From: JANXXV01 sp038200305
Lineage (GTDB): Bacteria > Acidobacteriota > Terriglobia > Bryobacterales > Bryobacteraceae
Direction: 5' to 3'
Length of the DNA: 32,441 bases
Assembly: GCA_038200305.1 (NCBI GenBank)
Contig: JBBPYD010000134.1
Span: 1 to 32,441, forward strand
A model generated the notes under the pieces. The model was given only the letters and a program-made list of their open reading frames with translations, was not told the DNA's origin and made no database searches. Positions 6,930-15,622 of the stretch are shown here, piece after piece; position 1 is the first letter of the stretch, and the number at the start of each line of letters is the position of its first letter. A program made the translations under genes and the position numbers.

Positions 6930-7517
6930 GTGACCGACAACAAGACACTGGAACTTTACGGCCAAACCGGCGCTTATCTGAAAGGACACTTCCGTCTCAC
7001 CAGCGGATTGCACAGTCCGGAATATCTTCAATCCGCACTGGTTCTGGCGCACCCGCGCCACGCGGAATATCTGGGCGTTGAGCTCGCGCGAATGCTGCAG
7101 GCGATTTCGCCGGCGCAGAAGATCGATATCGTGGTGGCGCCTGCCATTGGCGGATTAATCATAGGACACGAAGTGGCGCGGGCGCTGGGGGCAAGATTTC
7201 TGTTCACGGAACGGGATGCGGCCGGCAGGATGACGCTCCGCCGAGGCTTCCGGATCGAGCGCGGCGACAACGCCGTGGTAGTGGAGGACGTCATTACAAC
7301 GGGCGGCAGCTCGCGCGAGGTGGTTGAGATTCTTCAGACAGCGGGAGCCCACGTCGCCGGCGCCGGTTCCATTATCGACCGTAGCGGCGGGCGGGCGGAT
7401 CTCGGCGTAAAGCGCGCGGCGCTTGCAACCATGAGCGTGATTGCCTATTCCGACGAATCTTGCCCCATGTGTCAACAAGGTTTGCCGGTGCAGAAGCCCG
7501 GCTCCCGCACTGCCTGA
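6930..7517 (+). CDS. pyrE: Orotate phosphoribosyltransferase
   Basis: The enzyme joins orotate to PRPP to give OMP in de novo pyrimidine synthesis and acts in the cytoplasm. The 195-residue product has the PRPP-binding signature VVVEDVITTGGSS at 116-128 and the early GHFRLTSGLHSPEYLQ typical of the long bacterial form. GTG 6930 is chosen because the family N-terminus (helix with LYGQTGAYLKGHF) starts there, and no ATG lies closely upstream. GAGAG at 6921-6925 may be the ribosome site, and TAGAAT at 6915-6920 resembles a -10 box but would leave a very short leader. Its TGA overlaps the truA ATG by one base, so the two are co-translated. Confidence 0.93.
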   Translation: MTDNKTLELYGQTGAYLKGHFRLTSGLHSPEYLQSALVLAHPRHAEYLGVELARMLQAISPAQKIDIVVAPAIGGLIIGHEVARALGARFLFTERDAAGRMTLRRGFRIERGDNAVVVEDVITTGGSSREVVEILQTAGAHVAGAGSIIDRSGGRADLGVKRAALATMSVIAYSDESCPMCQQGLPVQKPGSRTA

Positions 7518-8269
7518 TGCGCCGCATCAAGCTGATTGTTTCCTACGACGGAACAGATTTTTTTGGCTGGCAGGTGCAACCGGATCTACCCACCGTGCAG
7601 GCCGCCCTTGAGGCGATCTTTCAGGACATAGAAAAGCGCCCGGTGCATGTGGCCGGCTCGGGCCGCACGGACGCCGGCGTCCATGCGCTGGCGCAAGTGG
7701 CCTGTGTCTCCATCGAGAATCGCATTCCGCTGTATAATCTGCGCAAAGCCGTAAACCGGTTGCTGCCGCGTTCCATCCGGATCGTGAGCGCGGAAGAGGT
7801 ACATCCGGAATTTCATCCACGATTCGACGCGATTTCAAAAACCTACGAATATCGAATCGTGCGCTCGGAGGTCTGCTCTCCGTTCGAACGGCGCTACGTA
7901 CATCACCATCCGTATCCACTGGACACCGCCAAGATACTGGAAATTGCTCCGCTGCTCGAAGGCGAACATGATTTCAGAGCATTTGCGGCTTCGGACGATC
8001 GCTACGCACATCCCTATTCCACGGTTCGCCGGATTTTTTCGTCCAGAGTGGAGGCTTCGCCAGACCGCCTGATCTACCGGATAACGGGCAGCGGGTTTTT
8101 GAAACATATGGTGCGGAACATCGCCGGCACGCTGCTGGAAGCGGGCAGGGGAAACGTCTCGCCGGAACAACTGGCGGAATTCTTGAAAGGCGGTCCACCG
8201 AAGGCTGGACCCACGGCTCCAGCTTGTGGCCTGTTCCTGGTGGAAGTCAGCTACGCCTCTTTCAAATAA
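7517..8269 (+). CDS. truA: tRNA pseudouridine(38-40) synthase TruA
   Basis: TruA isomerises uridines 38-40 in the anticodon arm of tRNAs. The 250-residue product has the catalytic motif GRTDAGVHA with Asp52, the N-terminal YDGTDFFGWQVQ and the C-terminal ITGSGFLKHMVRNIAGTLLEAGRG, all diagnostic. ATG 7517 is preferred over an upstream frame opening at 7460 because the family begins with this RRIKLIVSYDG strand and because the TGATG overlap with pyrE couples translation. Its last 19 bases overlap the frameshifted tail of the convergent MFS gene. Confidence 0.93.
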   Translation: MRRIKLIVSYDGTDFFGWQVQPDLPTVQAALEAIFQDIEKRPVHVAGSGRTDAGVHALAQVACVSIENRIPLYNLRKAVNRLLPRSIRIVSAEEVHPEFHPRFDAISKTYEYRIVRSEVCSPFERRYVHHHPYPLDTAKILEIAPLLEGEHDFRAFAASDDRYAHPYSTVRRIFSSRVEASPDRLIYRITGSGFLKHMVRNIAGTLLEAGRGNVSPEQLAEFLKGGPPKAGPTAPACGLFLVEVSYASFK

Positions 8270-9512
8270 CGATCTGGGAAGTAGCGGTCCGGCAGCATCT
8301 TGTAAATAATAAATGCCGATAGAGGGTGCATCAACCGGCCATGAGGAAAACGGGGGCATAGGAGTAATGCTGCACCAGATACCCGGTTCCCAGGTTTGCT
8401 AACATCCCGCCCACCGCGCCGCCCATGCCTGAAAAGCCCATCGCCGATCCCACTTCGCCACTTTTGAACAGATCGGCGGGTAACGTCTGCAGGTTTGCTA
8501 CCCACAGGGCATGGCCGAAGGTGACGAAACACGTCGCTCCGATGGCTAACGCCGCTGTCGGCACCAGCGGGGCAAAAATTGCCGCCGGCATGACGCACGC
8601 GCCCATCAGCATCACGAACTTTCGCGCGCGAGGCAGCGTCCATCCAGCCCGCATCAGTCTGCCCGATAGCCAGCCGCCGAACATGTACCCGATATCGCCA
8701 AAAATGAAGGGCACCCATGCGTATTTACCAACCATCGCCAGATCGAAGCCGCGTTCTTTGCGGAGATATTCCGGCAGCCAGAAGATCACGAAATAGATCA
8801 CAGGATCGGTGAAGAAACGGGCCAGAATCAGTGTGTAACATTCTCGCATGGCAATCACCTTGCGCCAGTCCCGCCGTGCACCCACCACCGCGGGTTTCAC
8901 TTCATCCACGTCTGGCATCTCTTCGGCGCGCAGCCACGGGTTCTTGCGCGGAGGGTAGTAAAGGATCAGCCATCCAATTAACCAGACGAACCCCAGTGAA
9001 CCGGTGAAAAGGAATGCGGAGCGCCAGCCGTAGTATGCCGTCAGGTACGCAACCATGGGAGGCGCCAACGCGGATCCAATGGATGAGCCCGCGTTGAAGA
9101 TTCCCATGCCGAACGCGCGTTGGGACGCCGGAAACCACTCGGCTACGGCTTTCGCGGCGGCTGGCCATGCGCCCGGTTCCGCAAGTCCCAGCAGAAACCG
9201 GCAGGCTCCGAGCGACCATTTACCCCTGACGAATCCGTGCAGCATTTGCGCGAAGGACCAGCCTAAGATGAACACCGCAAAGCCTCGCCGCGTGCCCATC
9301 CGGTCGATTACATATCCCGATACGGCGTACATGATCGCGTAGGCGAGCAGGAATAGCGTGACCACCTGCGAGTAGTCCTGCTCAGTCATCGAAAATTCTT
9401 TACGGATATCCAGCGACACCACGGAAAGCGTGAGCCGGTCGGCGTAGTTAATCACCGTGGAGGCGAACAACATGGCCGCGATGACCCACCGGAGCTTCGG
9501 AATTTTGATCAT
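8251..9512 (-). pseudogene. ACS-family MFS transporter (sugar-acid type), C-terminal frameshift
   Basis: The frame from ATG 9512 encodes twelve-helix MFS sequence with the anion:cation symporter hallmark NYADRLTLSVV and DRMGTRRGFAVF in loop 2-3. It stops at 8331 after VFLMAG. Immediately beyond, the -1 frame continues LMHPLSAFIIYKML and charged residues to a TAG at 8251, which is the expected end of the last helix. A single missing base near 8337 explains this. The 393-residue product would lack most of its last helix. It is either a recent inactivating mutation or a sequencing error. The family carries hexuronates, glucarate, galactonate and similar acids with protons. Its start overlaps the upstream gene's stop (ATGA), and the first gene of the operon is a sugar-acid dehydratase, so uptake of the dehydratase's substrate is likely. 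Confidence 0.82.
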
Positions 9513-11188
9513 TTCGTGAAGCCGAACCCGCCGAGAGCGATTCCCAACGTGCGTGGATCGTTCGCCGGGCGGTACGGTGGCGAAGCGCGGAATTCTACGT
9601 TTACAATTCCCGGAGCCGCGGGCTTCAGCGGATACGCGCGCTTTTGCCAGCCGGACGCGGTGAATTCCTGCTCACCGATGGATTCCCCATTCACCAGAAC
9701 CTCCAGCCGCAGCTTGCCAACGCCGCGAATCTGAACGGGATTGATATTCGCAGAGACTTCGAACTGTTTTGCGTCCGCGGGGCGCAGCAGAGTCACGGTA
9801 GCAACCGGCTTGGTCCAACGGTAATAACCTTCTCTTGGGAACCAGCCTTCGCCAAATTGCCAAACCGGTATGCCGCGCTGCATGTTGATGAAGGACACGC
9901 TCGGGCTATCAGGTTCGCGGTGCGTGATCTGGAGTTTCCGGTTTACCTCGTCCCAGCTCAAAACCGCGAGATCCGCGGTCTTGAATAGCTCTTTCGCTTC
10001 CGGCGAATCGATCCAGGCAAGCTGAACTTCCGGTTTCTTCGACAAGTAACGCAATGCGCCATTGATTCCCCAGGAATGCATCGACTCCGGAACGCCATCC
10101 TCGATGAAGGCAGCAGTGGTTGGAGACGAGCGGACGAAATCAGCCAGCCCTTTCACATAGCTTCGATTATCGCCGGCGACGGTCAATGCGCCTTTTCGAT
10201 ATTCCCGCATTTGGACGAATGTGACGGGCAGCCAGATGGCAAGAAAGATCAGACCGGCGTAGGGCTTGGTCCGGTCGAGAATTGCCGCAAGCGCAACCGC
10301 CGCCGCGAACATCGGGACGTATAGATAAATACTCGACATGCGGTTCGGCAGCGCGAGCAGCGGAACTAGAAATAGCGCTGCGCCAGCGAGCCCGAACCAC
10401 GCCCGCCTGTCCCGGACCAATGCGGCCGCGATCAACACGGCGATGCCTGCGATCCCGAATATGAAAAACTTCGGAGTGTAAAAGAGCACTCCGTCCAGCA
10501 GAGTAGCCGGCGTGACATTGAGCGTATAGTCATCCTTAGTGCCTGAGTTCGAAACCAACGCCTGAAGGCCGAATGAGAGCGAGACAAGAAAGAATGGGAT
10601 CAGCGGCTTCCACCTTCTCTCGCCAAGTAAGAATTCGTAGCCGAGCAGCACAGCCGGCAGCATCACCGCTACTTCTTTTGACTTGTAGGCTAACCAGAAA
10701 CAGATAAAGCTCAAGATCCATCGGCGATCGATAAACGCAATCGTCGAAAGCAGGCAAAACGTTCCGCAGAGCAAGTCGAAGACATACATCGGCTGCCAAT
10801 ATCCATCGAAGGTGGCCGGATGAAAAAGAAAAAATAGAGTTCCAGTCAGGGCTGGTAGTAGCGGAATTTTCAGCCGCCGCAATACCAGCCAGATCAATCC
10901 GCCATTCAATAGATGAATCCATTGAAGAACGGCAATGTAAGGTAGAAAATAAAGCTCGGCAAACCGCTCCAGGGCGTGAAAATAGAGGTGGCCGACGGGG
11001 CGGAAGTTACTCCTTGAAAATACCGGCGACACCAGGCCCTTCAGGTAAATGCTTGTAGGCACGTCATGCGTCCACGCCAGATTATCCAGGTCGTCGGCTT
11101 GAAAGTAGCCCTTGTACGCGCCGCGATTGGCAAGCAAAAACAGGACAATAATCGCAACGGTTACGACGGCTTTGGTCCAGCGCGGCAT
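9509..11188 (-). CDS. GT-C-like polytopic membrane protein (possible glycosyltransferase)
   Basis: The 559-residue protein has about ten hydrophobic segments between residues 7 and 330 and a soluble beta-rich C-terminal domain of about 220 residues ending in ALGGFGFTK. After the first helix comes FQADDLDNLAW with Asp32-Asp33. An acidic pair in this first external loop is typical of GT-C glycosyltransferases such as the PMT/ArnT group. Those enzymes transfer sugars from polyprenyl-phosphate donors on the periplasmic face. I do not recognise a specific subfamily. The gene starts 3 bp after the dehydratase stop and overlaps the MFS start, so it is the middle gene of the operon, an unusual partner for sugar-acid catabolism. 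Confidence 0.65.
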   Translation of the reverse strand: MPRWTKAVVTVAIIVLFLLANRGAYKGYFQADDLDNLAWTHDVPTSIYLKGLVSPVFSRSNFRPVGHLYFHALERFAELYFLPYIAVLQWIHLLNGGLIWLVLRRLKIPLLPALTGTLFFLFHPATFDGYWQPMYVFDLLCGTFCLLSTIAFIDRRWILSFICFWLAYKSKEVAVMLPAVLLGYEFLLGERRWKPLIPFFLVSLSFGLQALVSNSGTKDDYTLNVTPATLLDGVLFYTPKFFIFGIAGIAVLIAAALVRDRRAWFGLAGAALFLVPLLALPNRMSSIYLYVPMFAAAVALAAILDRTKPYAGLIFLAIWLPVTFVQMREYRKGALTVAGDNRSYVKGLADFVRSSPTTAAFIEDGVPESMHSWGINGALRYLSKKPEVQLAWIDSPEAKELFKTADLAVLSWDEVNRKLQITHREPDSPSVSFINMQRGIPVWQFGEGWFPREGYYRWTKPVATVTLLRPADAKQFEVSANINPVQIRGVGKLRLEVLVNGESIGEQEFTASGWQKRAYPLKPAAPGIVNVEFRASPPYRPANDPRTLGIALGGFGFTK

Positions 11189-11191
11189 CAG

Positions 11192-12916
11192 TCAGCGATT
11201 CTCATTCTTGGCTATGTTGCCGGTGGCCCGGAGGAAGTCGAAATCGCAACCCTCGTTCGCCTGCGTTACATGCTCAAGAAAGAGCTTGCCATATCCCCGG
11301 TCATAATGTGGCGGAGGGGGTGTGAACTTCGCCTGCCGTTTGGCGATCTCATCCGGCGAAAGATTTACGTCCAGCTTGCGCGACGCCACATCCAGAACGA
11401 CTTCGTCTCCCGTTTCCAGAATGCCCAAAGGTCCACCGATGGCCGATTCCGGGGCAACGTGCAGCACCACCGTCCCGAAACTGGTCCCGCTCATACGGGC
11501 GTCCGAGATTCGCACGATGTCATTGACTCCCTGTTTTAGGAGCATTTTCGGCATTGGCAGCCAACCCCATTCCGGGAAACCAGGCGCCCCCTTTGGGCCA
11601 CCGTTCTTCATCACCAACACCGTATTCCTGTCGATGGGCAAGTAATCCAGGTCTATCTGTTGCTCCATCTGCTGATGATTTTCATACACGTAAGCCTTTC
11701 CGCGATGTTGCAGCAAGCCGGGGGAAGCAGCCGTCGGTTTAATCACGGCGCCATCCGGGCACAGGTTACCGTGCAAAATGGCGAGCCCGCCTTCATTATG
11801 GATTGGCGACGACCGGGGATGGATCACGTCCGCGTTGTAGCATTCCGCTTTTTCTATATTTTCAGAGATCGACTTGCCTGTAACCGTGAGGCAATCCCGA
11901 TGCAGCAATGGCAAGATCTCCTTCATTAGCGCGGGCACCCCGCCGGAGTGGAAGAAGTCCTCCATCAGGTACTCGCCCGAAGGCTTTACGTTTACAAGGT
12001 ACGGCGTGCTTCGCGAAAGCCGGTCAAAATCCGCAAGATTCAGGTTAATCCCCAGCCTGCCGGCGATTGCGATCAAGTGGACCACCGCGTTCGTTGAACC
12101 GCCGAGCGCCATGCAAGTGATCACCGCGTTCTCTAGAGACTTGCGAGTCATCACGTGCGATGGCCGCAGATCCTCCCACACCATATCGACGATGCGCTTT
12201 CCACTGGTTTCGGCAATCTGTTTCCGCCGCGAATCCGGAGCGGGGATGGCCGCGCAGCCGGTGAGCGTCATGCCCATGGCCTCGGCCATGCTCGTCATGG
12301 TGGAAGCCGTGCCCATCACCGTGCAATGCCCAAGCGTGCGCGAAATGCATCCTTCAATCTCGTTTAATTCTTCATCGCCGATCTTCCCAGCGCGGTACTG
12401 GTCGAAGAGTTTGCGGCCGTCGGTGCCGGATGCGATTCGTTTCCCTCTCCAGTTTCCGGCCAGCATCGGGCCGCCTGTCACCATGATTGCCGGAATATCG
12501 GCGCTTGCCGCGCCCATCAGTTGTGCAGGCGTCGTCTTATCACACCCGCATAGCAGTACTACTCCATCCAGTGGATTGGCGCGGATCATCTCTTCCACGT
12601 CCATCGCCATCAGATTGCGAAACAGCATGGTGGTGGGGCGCATATACGTTTCGCCGAGCGAAATGGTCGGAAACTCCAGCGGGAACCCTCCGGCGGCCCA
12701 CACACCGCGCTTCACCGCTTCGGCCACATCGCGCAGGTGCATGTTGCAGTTGTTCAGTTCACTCCATGAATTACAAATGCCGATGACGGGTTTTCCCTCG
12801 AAGACATCGGAGTTGAAGCCCGCGGCGCGAATATAAGTGCGCCGGGCGAAATTATAGTAATCGGCGCCGTGGAACCATGTTCGGCTTCTGAGTTCGCGCT
12901 TGGGGTCGAAGGACAT
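11192..12916 (-). CDS. IlvD/Edd-family dehydratase, probably a sugar-acid dehydratase
   Basis: The 574-residue enzyme belongs to the Fe-S dehydratases that remove water from dihydroxy acids or aldonic acids. Expected cluster and Mg sites are visible: GICNSWSELNNCN (Cys48, Cys56), LLCGCDKTTPAQLM (Cys122, Cys124, Asp125, Lys126), GHCTVMGTASTM and the C-terminal RISDARMSGTSFGTVVLH. N-terminal RSRTWF and the neighbouring sugar-acid-type transporter favour an arabinonate/xylonate/galactonate-type dehydratase over valine/isoleucine biosynthesis, but substrate cannot be read from sequence. ATG 12916 is chosen over an open extension to 13063, because the family starts here and the extension would overlap the divergent gene. 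It heads the operon running to 8251. Confidence 0.85.
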   Translation of the reverse strand: MSFDPKRELRSRTWFHGADYYNFARRTYIRAAGFNSDVFEGKPVIGICNSWSELNNCNMHLRDVAEAVKRGVWAAGGFPLEFPTISLGETYMRPTTMLFRNLMAMDVEEMIRANPLDGVVLLCGCDKTTPAQLMGAASADIPAIMVTGGPMLAGNWRGKRIASGTDGRKLFDQYRAGKIGDEELNEIEGCISRTLGHCTVMGTASTMTSMAEAMGMTLTGCAAIPAPDSRRKQIAETSGKRIVDMVWEDLRPSHVMTRKSLENAVITCMALGGSTNAVVHLIAIAGRLGINLNLADFDRLSRSTPYLVNVKPSGEYLMEDFFHSGGVPALMKEILPLLHRDCLTVTGKSISENIEKAECYNADVIHPRSSPIHNEGGLAILHGNLCPDGAVIKPTAASPGLLQHRGKAYVYENHQQMEQQIDLDYLPIDRNTVLVMKNGGPKGAPGFPEWGWLPMPKMLLKQGVNDIVRISDARMSGTSFGTVVLHVAPESAIGGPLGILETGDEVVLDVASRKLDVNLSPDEIAKRQAKFTPPPPHYDRGYGKLFLEHVTQANEGCDFDFLRATGNIAKNENR

Positions 12917-12922
12917 GAAGCT

Positions 12923-12928
12923 ATTATA
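12923..12928 (-). promoter_or_regulatory. Perfect -10 box just upstream of the dehydratase ATG
   Basis: TATAAT on the minus strand ends 6 bases before the ATG at 12916, so the transcript would be leaderless or nearly so. The hexamer 17 bp upstream (ACAGAA) is a poor -35. Only 17 bp separate the two divergent start codons. Confidence 0.35.
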
Positions 12929-12933
12929 AGAAG

Positions 12934-14292
12934 GTGCATATCCGGTTCTGTTTCGCCACCCTGCTATGGGTAATCGCAATAAGTCAAACGCTTTCCGCCG
13001 AGGATTGGAATATGTTTGGCAGAACAGCCGATCATTCCAGTTACAGCGAAACGGAAACCTCACTTACTAAGGACAATATCGGCAGGTTGGCCCCTGCATG
13101 GGAAACTTCGGTGTCATCCGGTATTTCAGCAGGCGCGACGGTTTCCGGGGGAATTGTCTACTTCGGCGCCTGGAGTGGAAAATTCTACGCGGTGGCCGCG
13201 GCAGACGGCCGTATGCTGTGGAATCACTTTGTTGGGATTGCACCCGTGCCTGACGATCCTACCTGCTTTCCGTCCATCGGCGTGGCGGCGCAGGCGGCGG
13301 TATCGGGGGACACCGTGTATATTGCGGGCGGCGATTCGGCCGTCTATGCGTTCAACAAAGATACGGGAGAGTTACTCTGGCGCGTTCAGATCGGCGATCC
13401 GAAAACCGGCGCCTATCTGTGGTCTTCCATCACGCTGGCTAGCGGCGCGCTGTATGTTGGCGTTGCGTCGCTCGGCGATTGCCCGCTCACCCGTGGCTCG
13501 CTGGTGAGGATCGATCCGGCCGATCCCACACATCCTCTTGTTCGTTTTCTGATGCCAGAAGGGGAAACGGGCGGCGGCGTGTGGTCCACGCCGGCCTTCG
13601 ATGCCGCTTCCAACAAAATTTTCGTGACCACCGGAACTGGTGAGCAGGACCCGGCGCTCGGCGTGTGGGGCGGCAGTTTTCTGGCGCTGGACGCGGCGAC
13701 GCTGGAAATCGGCAGCCACTATTTCCTGTTGCCCACCAATTCACGGGATGAGGACATTGAGTGGGGATCCTCGCCGCTGATTTTTCACGGTTCAGACGGC
13801 AGAACTCTAGTGAGCGCCAGCGGGAAGGATGGAGTACTTTACACATTGAATGCGGCGGATCTGTCGCTGGCATGGCAGACGCAGCTTGCCATCAAGTGCG
13901 TTTGTCCCGAGTGCGGTTGCGGGTCTATTTCTACTCCCGCCACCGATGGAAGGCTGCTCTATAGCGGGGCTGGCGTCAGCGATGCGGATTCGTTTGCGGA
14001 AGGTTCCGCGTATGCCCTTTCTCCCGACGATGGCAGCGTGGTATGGAGCCAACCGACTGACGGTGTCATCCTGGCGCCAGTCACCGTTGCTAACGGGATG
14101 GTGTTCCTCTCCACCACGAAAGGGCTTGAGATTCGCGAGGCGGGAACGGGTGATCTGCTCTGGAACGATCAGCAAAAGGGAGTGCTCTACAGTCCGCCTA
14201 TTATTGTGGATGGCACGATTTACTGCACTTATATGGATGGAAGGGTTGCCGCCTGGCGGGTCGCCCCGGACGATCCCATACTTATGAGCTAG
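12934..14292 (+). CDS. Exported PQQ-type beta-propeller repeat protein
   Basis: The 452-residue protein starts at GTG 12934 with a signal peptide (FCFATLLWVIAISQTLSAEDW, cleavage near residue 22) and then shows seven or eight propeller blades. Typical blade pieces are YAVAAADGRMLWNH, YAFNKDTGELLWRV, YTLNAADLSLAWQT and YALSPDDGSVVWSQ. This matches the outer part of quinoprotein dehydrogenases such as polyvinyl alcohol dehydrogenase or BamB-like scaffolds. I do not see enough to assert PQQ binding or enzymatic activity. A Cys cluster (CVCPECGCGS, around residue 325) is unusual and could bind metal or form disulfides in the periplasm. The gene diverges from the sugar-acid operon, so both may share control. 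GTG is needed to keep the signal peptide. Confidence 0.8.
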   Translation: MHIRFCFATLLWVIAISQTLSAEDWNMFGRTADHSSYSETETSLTKDNIGRLAPAWETSVSSGISAGATVSGGIVYFGAWSGKFYAVAAADGRMLWNHFVGIAPVPDDPTCFPSIGVAAQAAVSGDTVYIAGGDSAVYAFNKDTGELLWRVQIGDPKTGAYLWSSITLASGALYVGVASLGDCPLTRGSLVRIDPADPTHPLVRFLMPEGETGGGVWSTPAFDAASNKIFVTTGTGEQDPALGVWGGSFLALDAATLEIGSHYFLLPTNSRDEDIEWGSSPLIFHGSDGRTLVSASGKDGVLYTLNAADLSLAWQTQLAIKCVCPECGCGSISTPATDGRLLYSGAGVSDADSFAEGSAYALSPDDGSVVWSQPTDGVILAPVTVANGMVFLSTTKGLEIREAGTGDLLWNDQQKGVLYSPPIIVDGTIYCTYMDGRVAAWRVAPDDPILMS

Positions 14293-14569
14293 ACTTCAAT
14301 TCGGCCCGGCTAAACGCTTCCAGCATTTCTCTCTCCGAGGGAGGTTGCAGGATATTGCGTGCTGCGAAAGCGTCAGCTTGCGGGTACTTCGTACCTCGAA
14401 TACGATCGGCGGCTTTCGCGAGATCGTAGGGCGTATGCCGAAACAGGACGCCAGGGCCAAGTAAGAGCCAATAGGCGCCTGGTTCTACTTCCGCTTGACG
14501 AATATCTTGCAGTACCGCCTCAAACGCCGGCAGGTTTGCATGAATGTCATAAATCGCGGCGACTCTCAT
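14282..14569 (-). pseudogene. Metallophosphoesterase with the catalytic core deleted
   Basis: The 95-residue frame starts MRVAAIYDIHANLPAFEAVL, the N-terminus of calcineurin-like phosphoesterases with the first metal motif DIH. After IRQAEV (residue 28) it jumps to EPGAYWLLLGPG, which belongs near the C-terminus of such proteins, and ends normally (PSEREMLEAFSRAELK). About 150 residues with the GD, GNGD/GNH and GHTH metal motifs are missing without loss of frame. The product cannot be active as a phosphoesterase. It ends 11 bp inside the convergent propeller gene. Comparison rests on recalled family architecture. Confidence 0.75.
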
Positions 14570-14590
14570 AACAGACCTTCCTTTATCCGG

Positions 14591-15535
14591 TCAAACTGTT
14601 TGTTCCTCACGATGGCATGAGTGTACTTGTGCCGTGGGCAACTGGATGCAGAAGGTGCAGCCAACTCCATTCGGGCTATGCAGTGTGATTTCGCCGCCAT
14701 GCGCCTCCACGGCCCATTTCGCGATGGAAAGTCCAAGGCCGGCTCCACCCGCCTCGCGCGACCGCGCACTGTCCACGCGATAGAACCGGTCAAAAACTTT
14801 TGTGCGCTGTCCGGACGGGATACCTGGACCATCATCGGCAATTTCCACGTTTACGGTGTGCGGGTTGGAACAAGACACTCGCACAGAGATGATTCCGCCA
14901 ACCGGAGAATACTTCACCGCGTTATGGAGAATATTCACCAGTGCTTGCCGAAGCAGCAGGCGATCGCCTTCCACTACTGCCTGCCTGTGTCCGTGAATCT
15001 GAAGCTGCTGCGCCTTTTCCTCCACCAACACTTCGATCAGTCCAGCGGACTCCTGTGCAAGATCCAGCACTGAAATGGCTGTGTATTGCAATTGGATCTG
15101 TCCGGCGTCGGCTCGGGAAATTGTCAATAGACTGTCCACCAGGCGGGTGAGACGGTTCGTCTCCTCAAGCATGCTGCCAATGATGTCGCGACACTCTTCG
15201 CGGCTGCCGTCCTTCCGCAGCCCAACCTCGCCTACGCTCCGGATGGCGGTCAGCGGCGTGCGCAGTTCGTGTGAGGCGTCGGATGTGAATCTTCGCAATT
15301 GCCCAAATGATTGTTCAAGCCGGGCAAGCGTACTGTTAAAGACCCGCGCCAAGTGCCCCAATTCATCGTCGGGATTTTCGACCGGTAGACGTTCATGCAG
15401 GCGCTCCGGCGTGATCTGTCCGGCGCGGCGCGCCATGTGTTCTAGCGGCGCCAACGCACGCCGAGCCAATCCGTAACCGGCAAAACCGGCGCCCCCCAGT
15501 GCAAGAGGCAGGCTCAAGAGCAGTGCGGCCAGCAT
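14591..15535 (-). pseudogene. Histidine kinase lacking its sensor end
   Basis: From ATG 15535 the 314 residues hold one transmembrane helix (1-25), a HAMP domain (about 25-78), HisKA with SDASHELRTPLTAI (His89) and a HATPase_c domain with HNAVKYS, ADDGPGIPSGQ and GAGLGLSIA. This is the CusS/heavy-metal-sensor type. The reading frame is open upstream of ATG 15535 and gives LWIQFEEM, plausible kinase sequence, back to the TAA that is also the stop codon of ymdB. The first helix and periplasmic sensor are therefore absent, and no response regulator is nearby. It is either a 5'-truncated relic or a kinase core translated after ymdB. Catalytic residues all look intact, so constitutive activity is conceivable. 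Confidence 0.75.
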
Positions 15536-15622
15536 CTCTTCGAATTGAATCCAGAGTAGTTCTTCGCACCGTGTTCCTGGTACCGGCAGGTTTCTATCTT
15601 GCCTACCGAAATCGGACGCGGC

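Noticed and set aside
12917..13063. N-terminal extension of the dehydratase to an upstream ATG.
   Set aside because: It carries no family sequence, would cover the divergent gene's signal peptide and lies upstream of the likely promoter.
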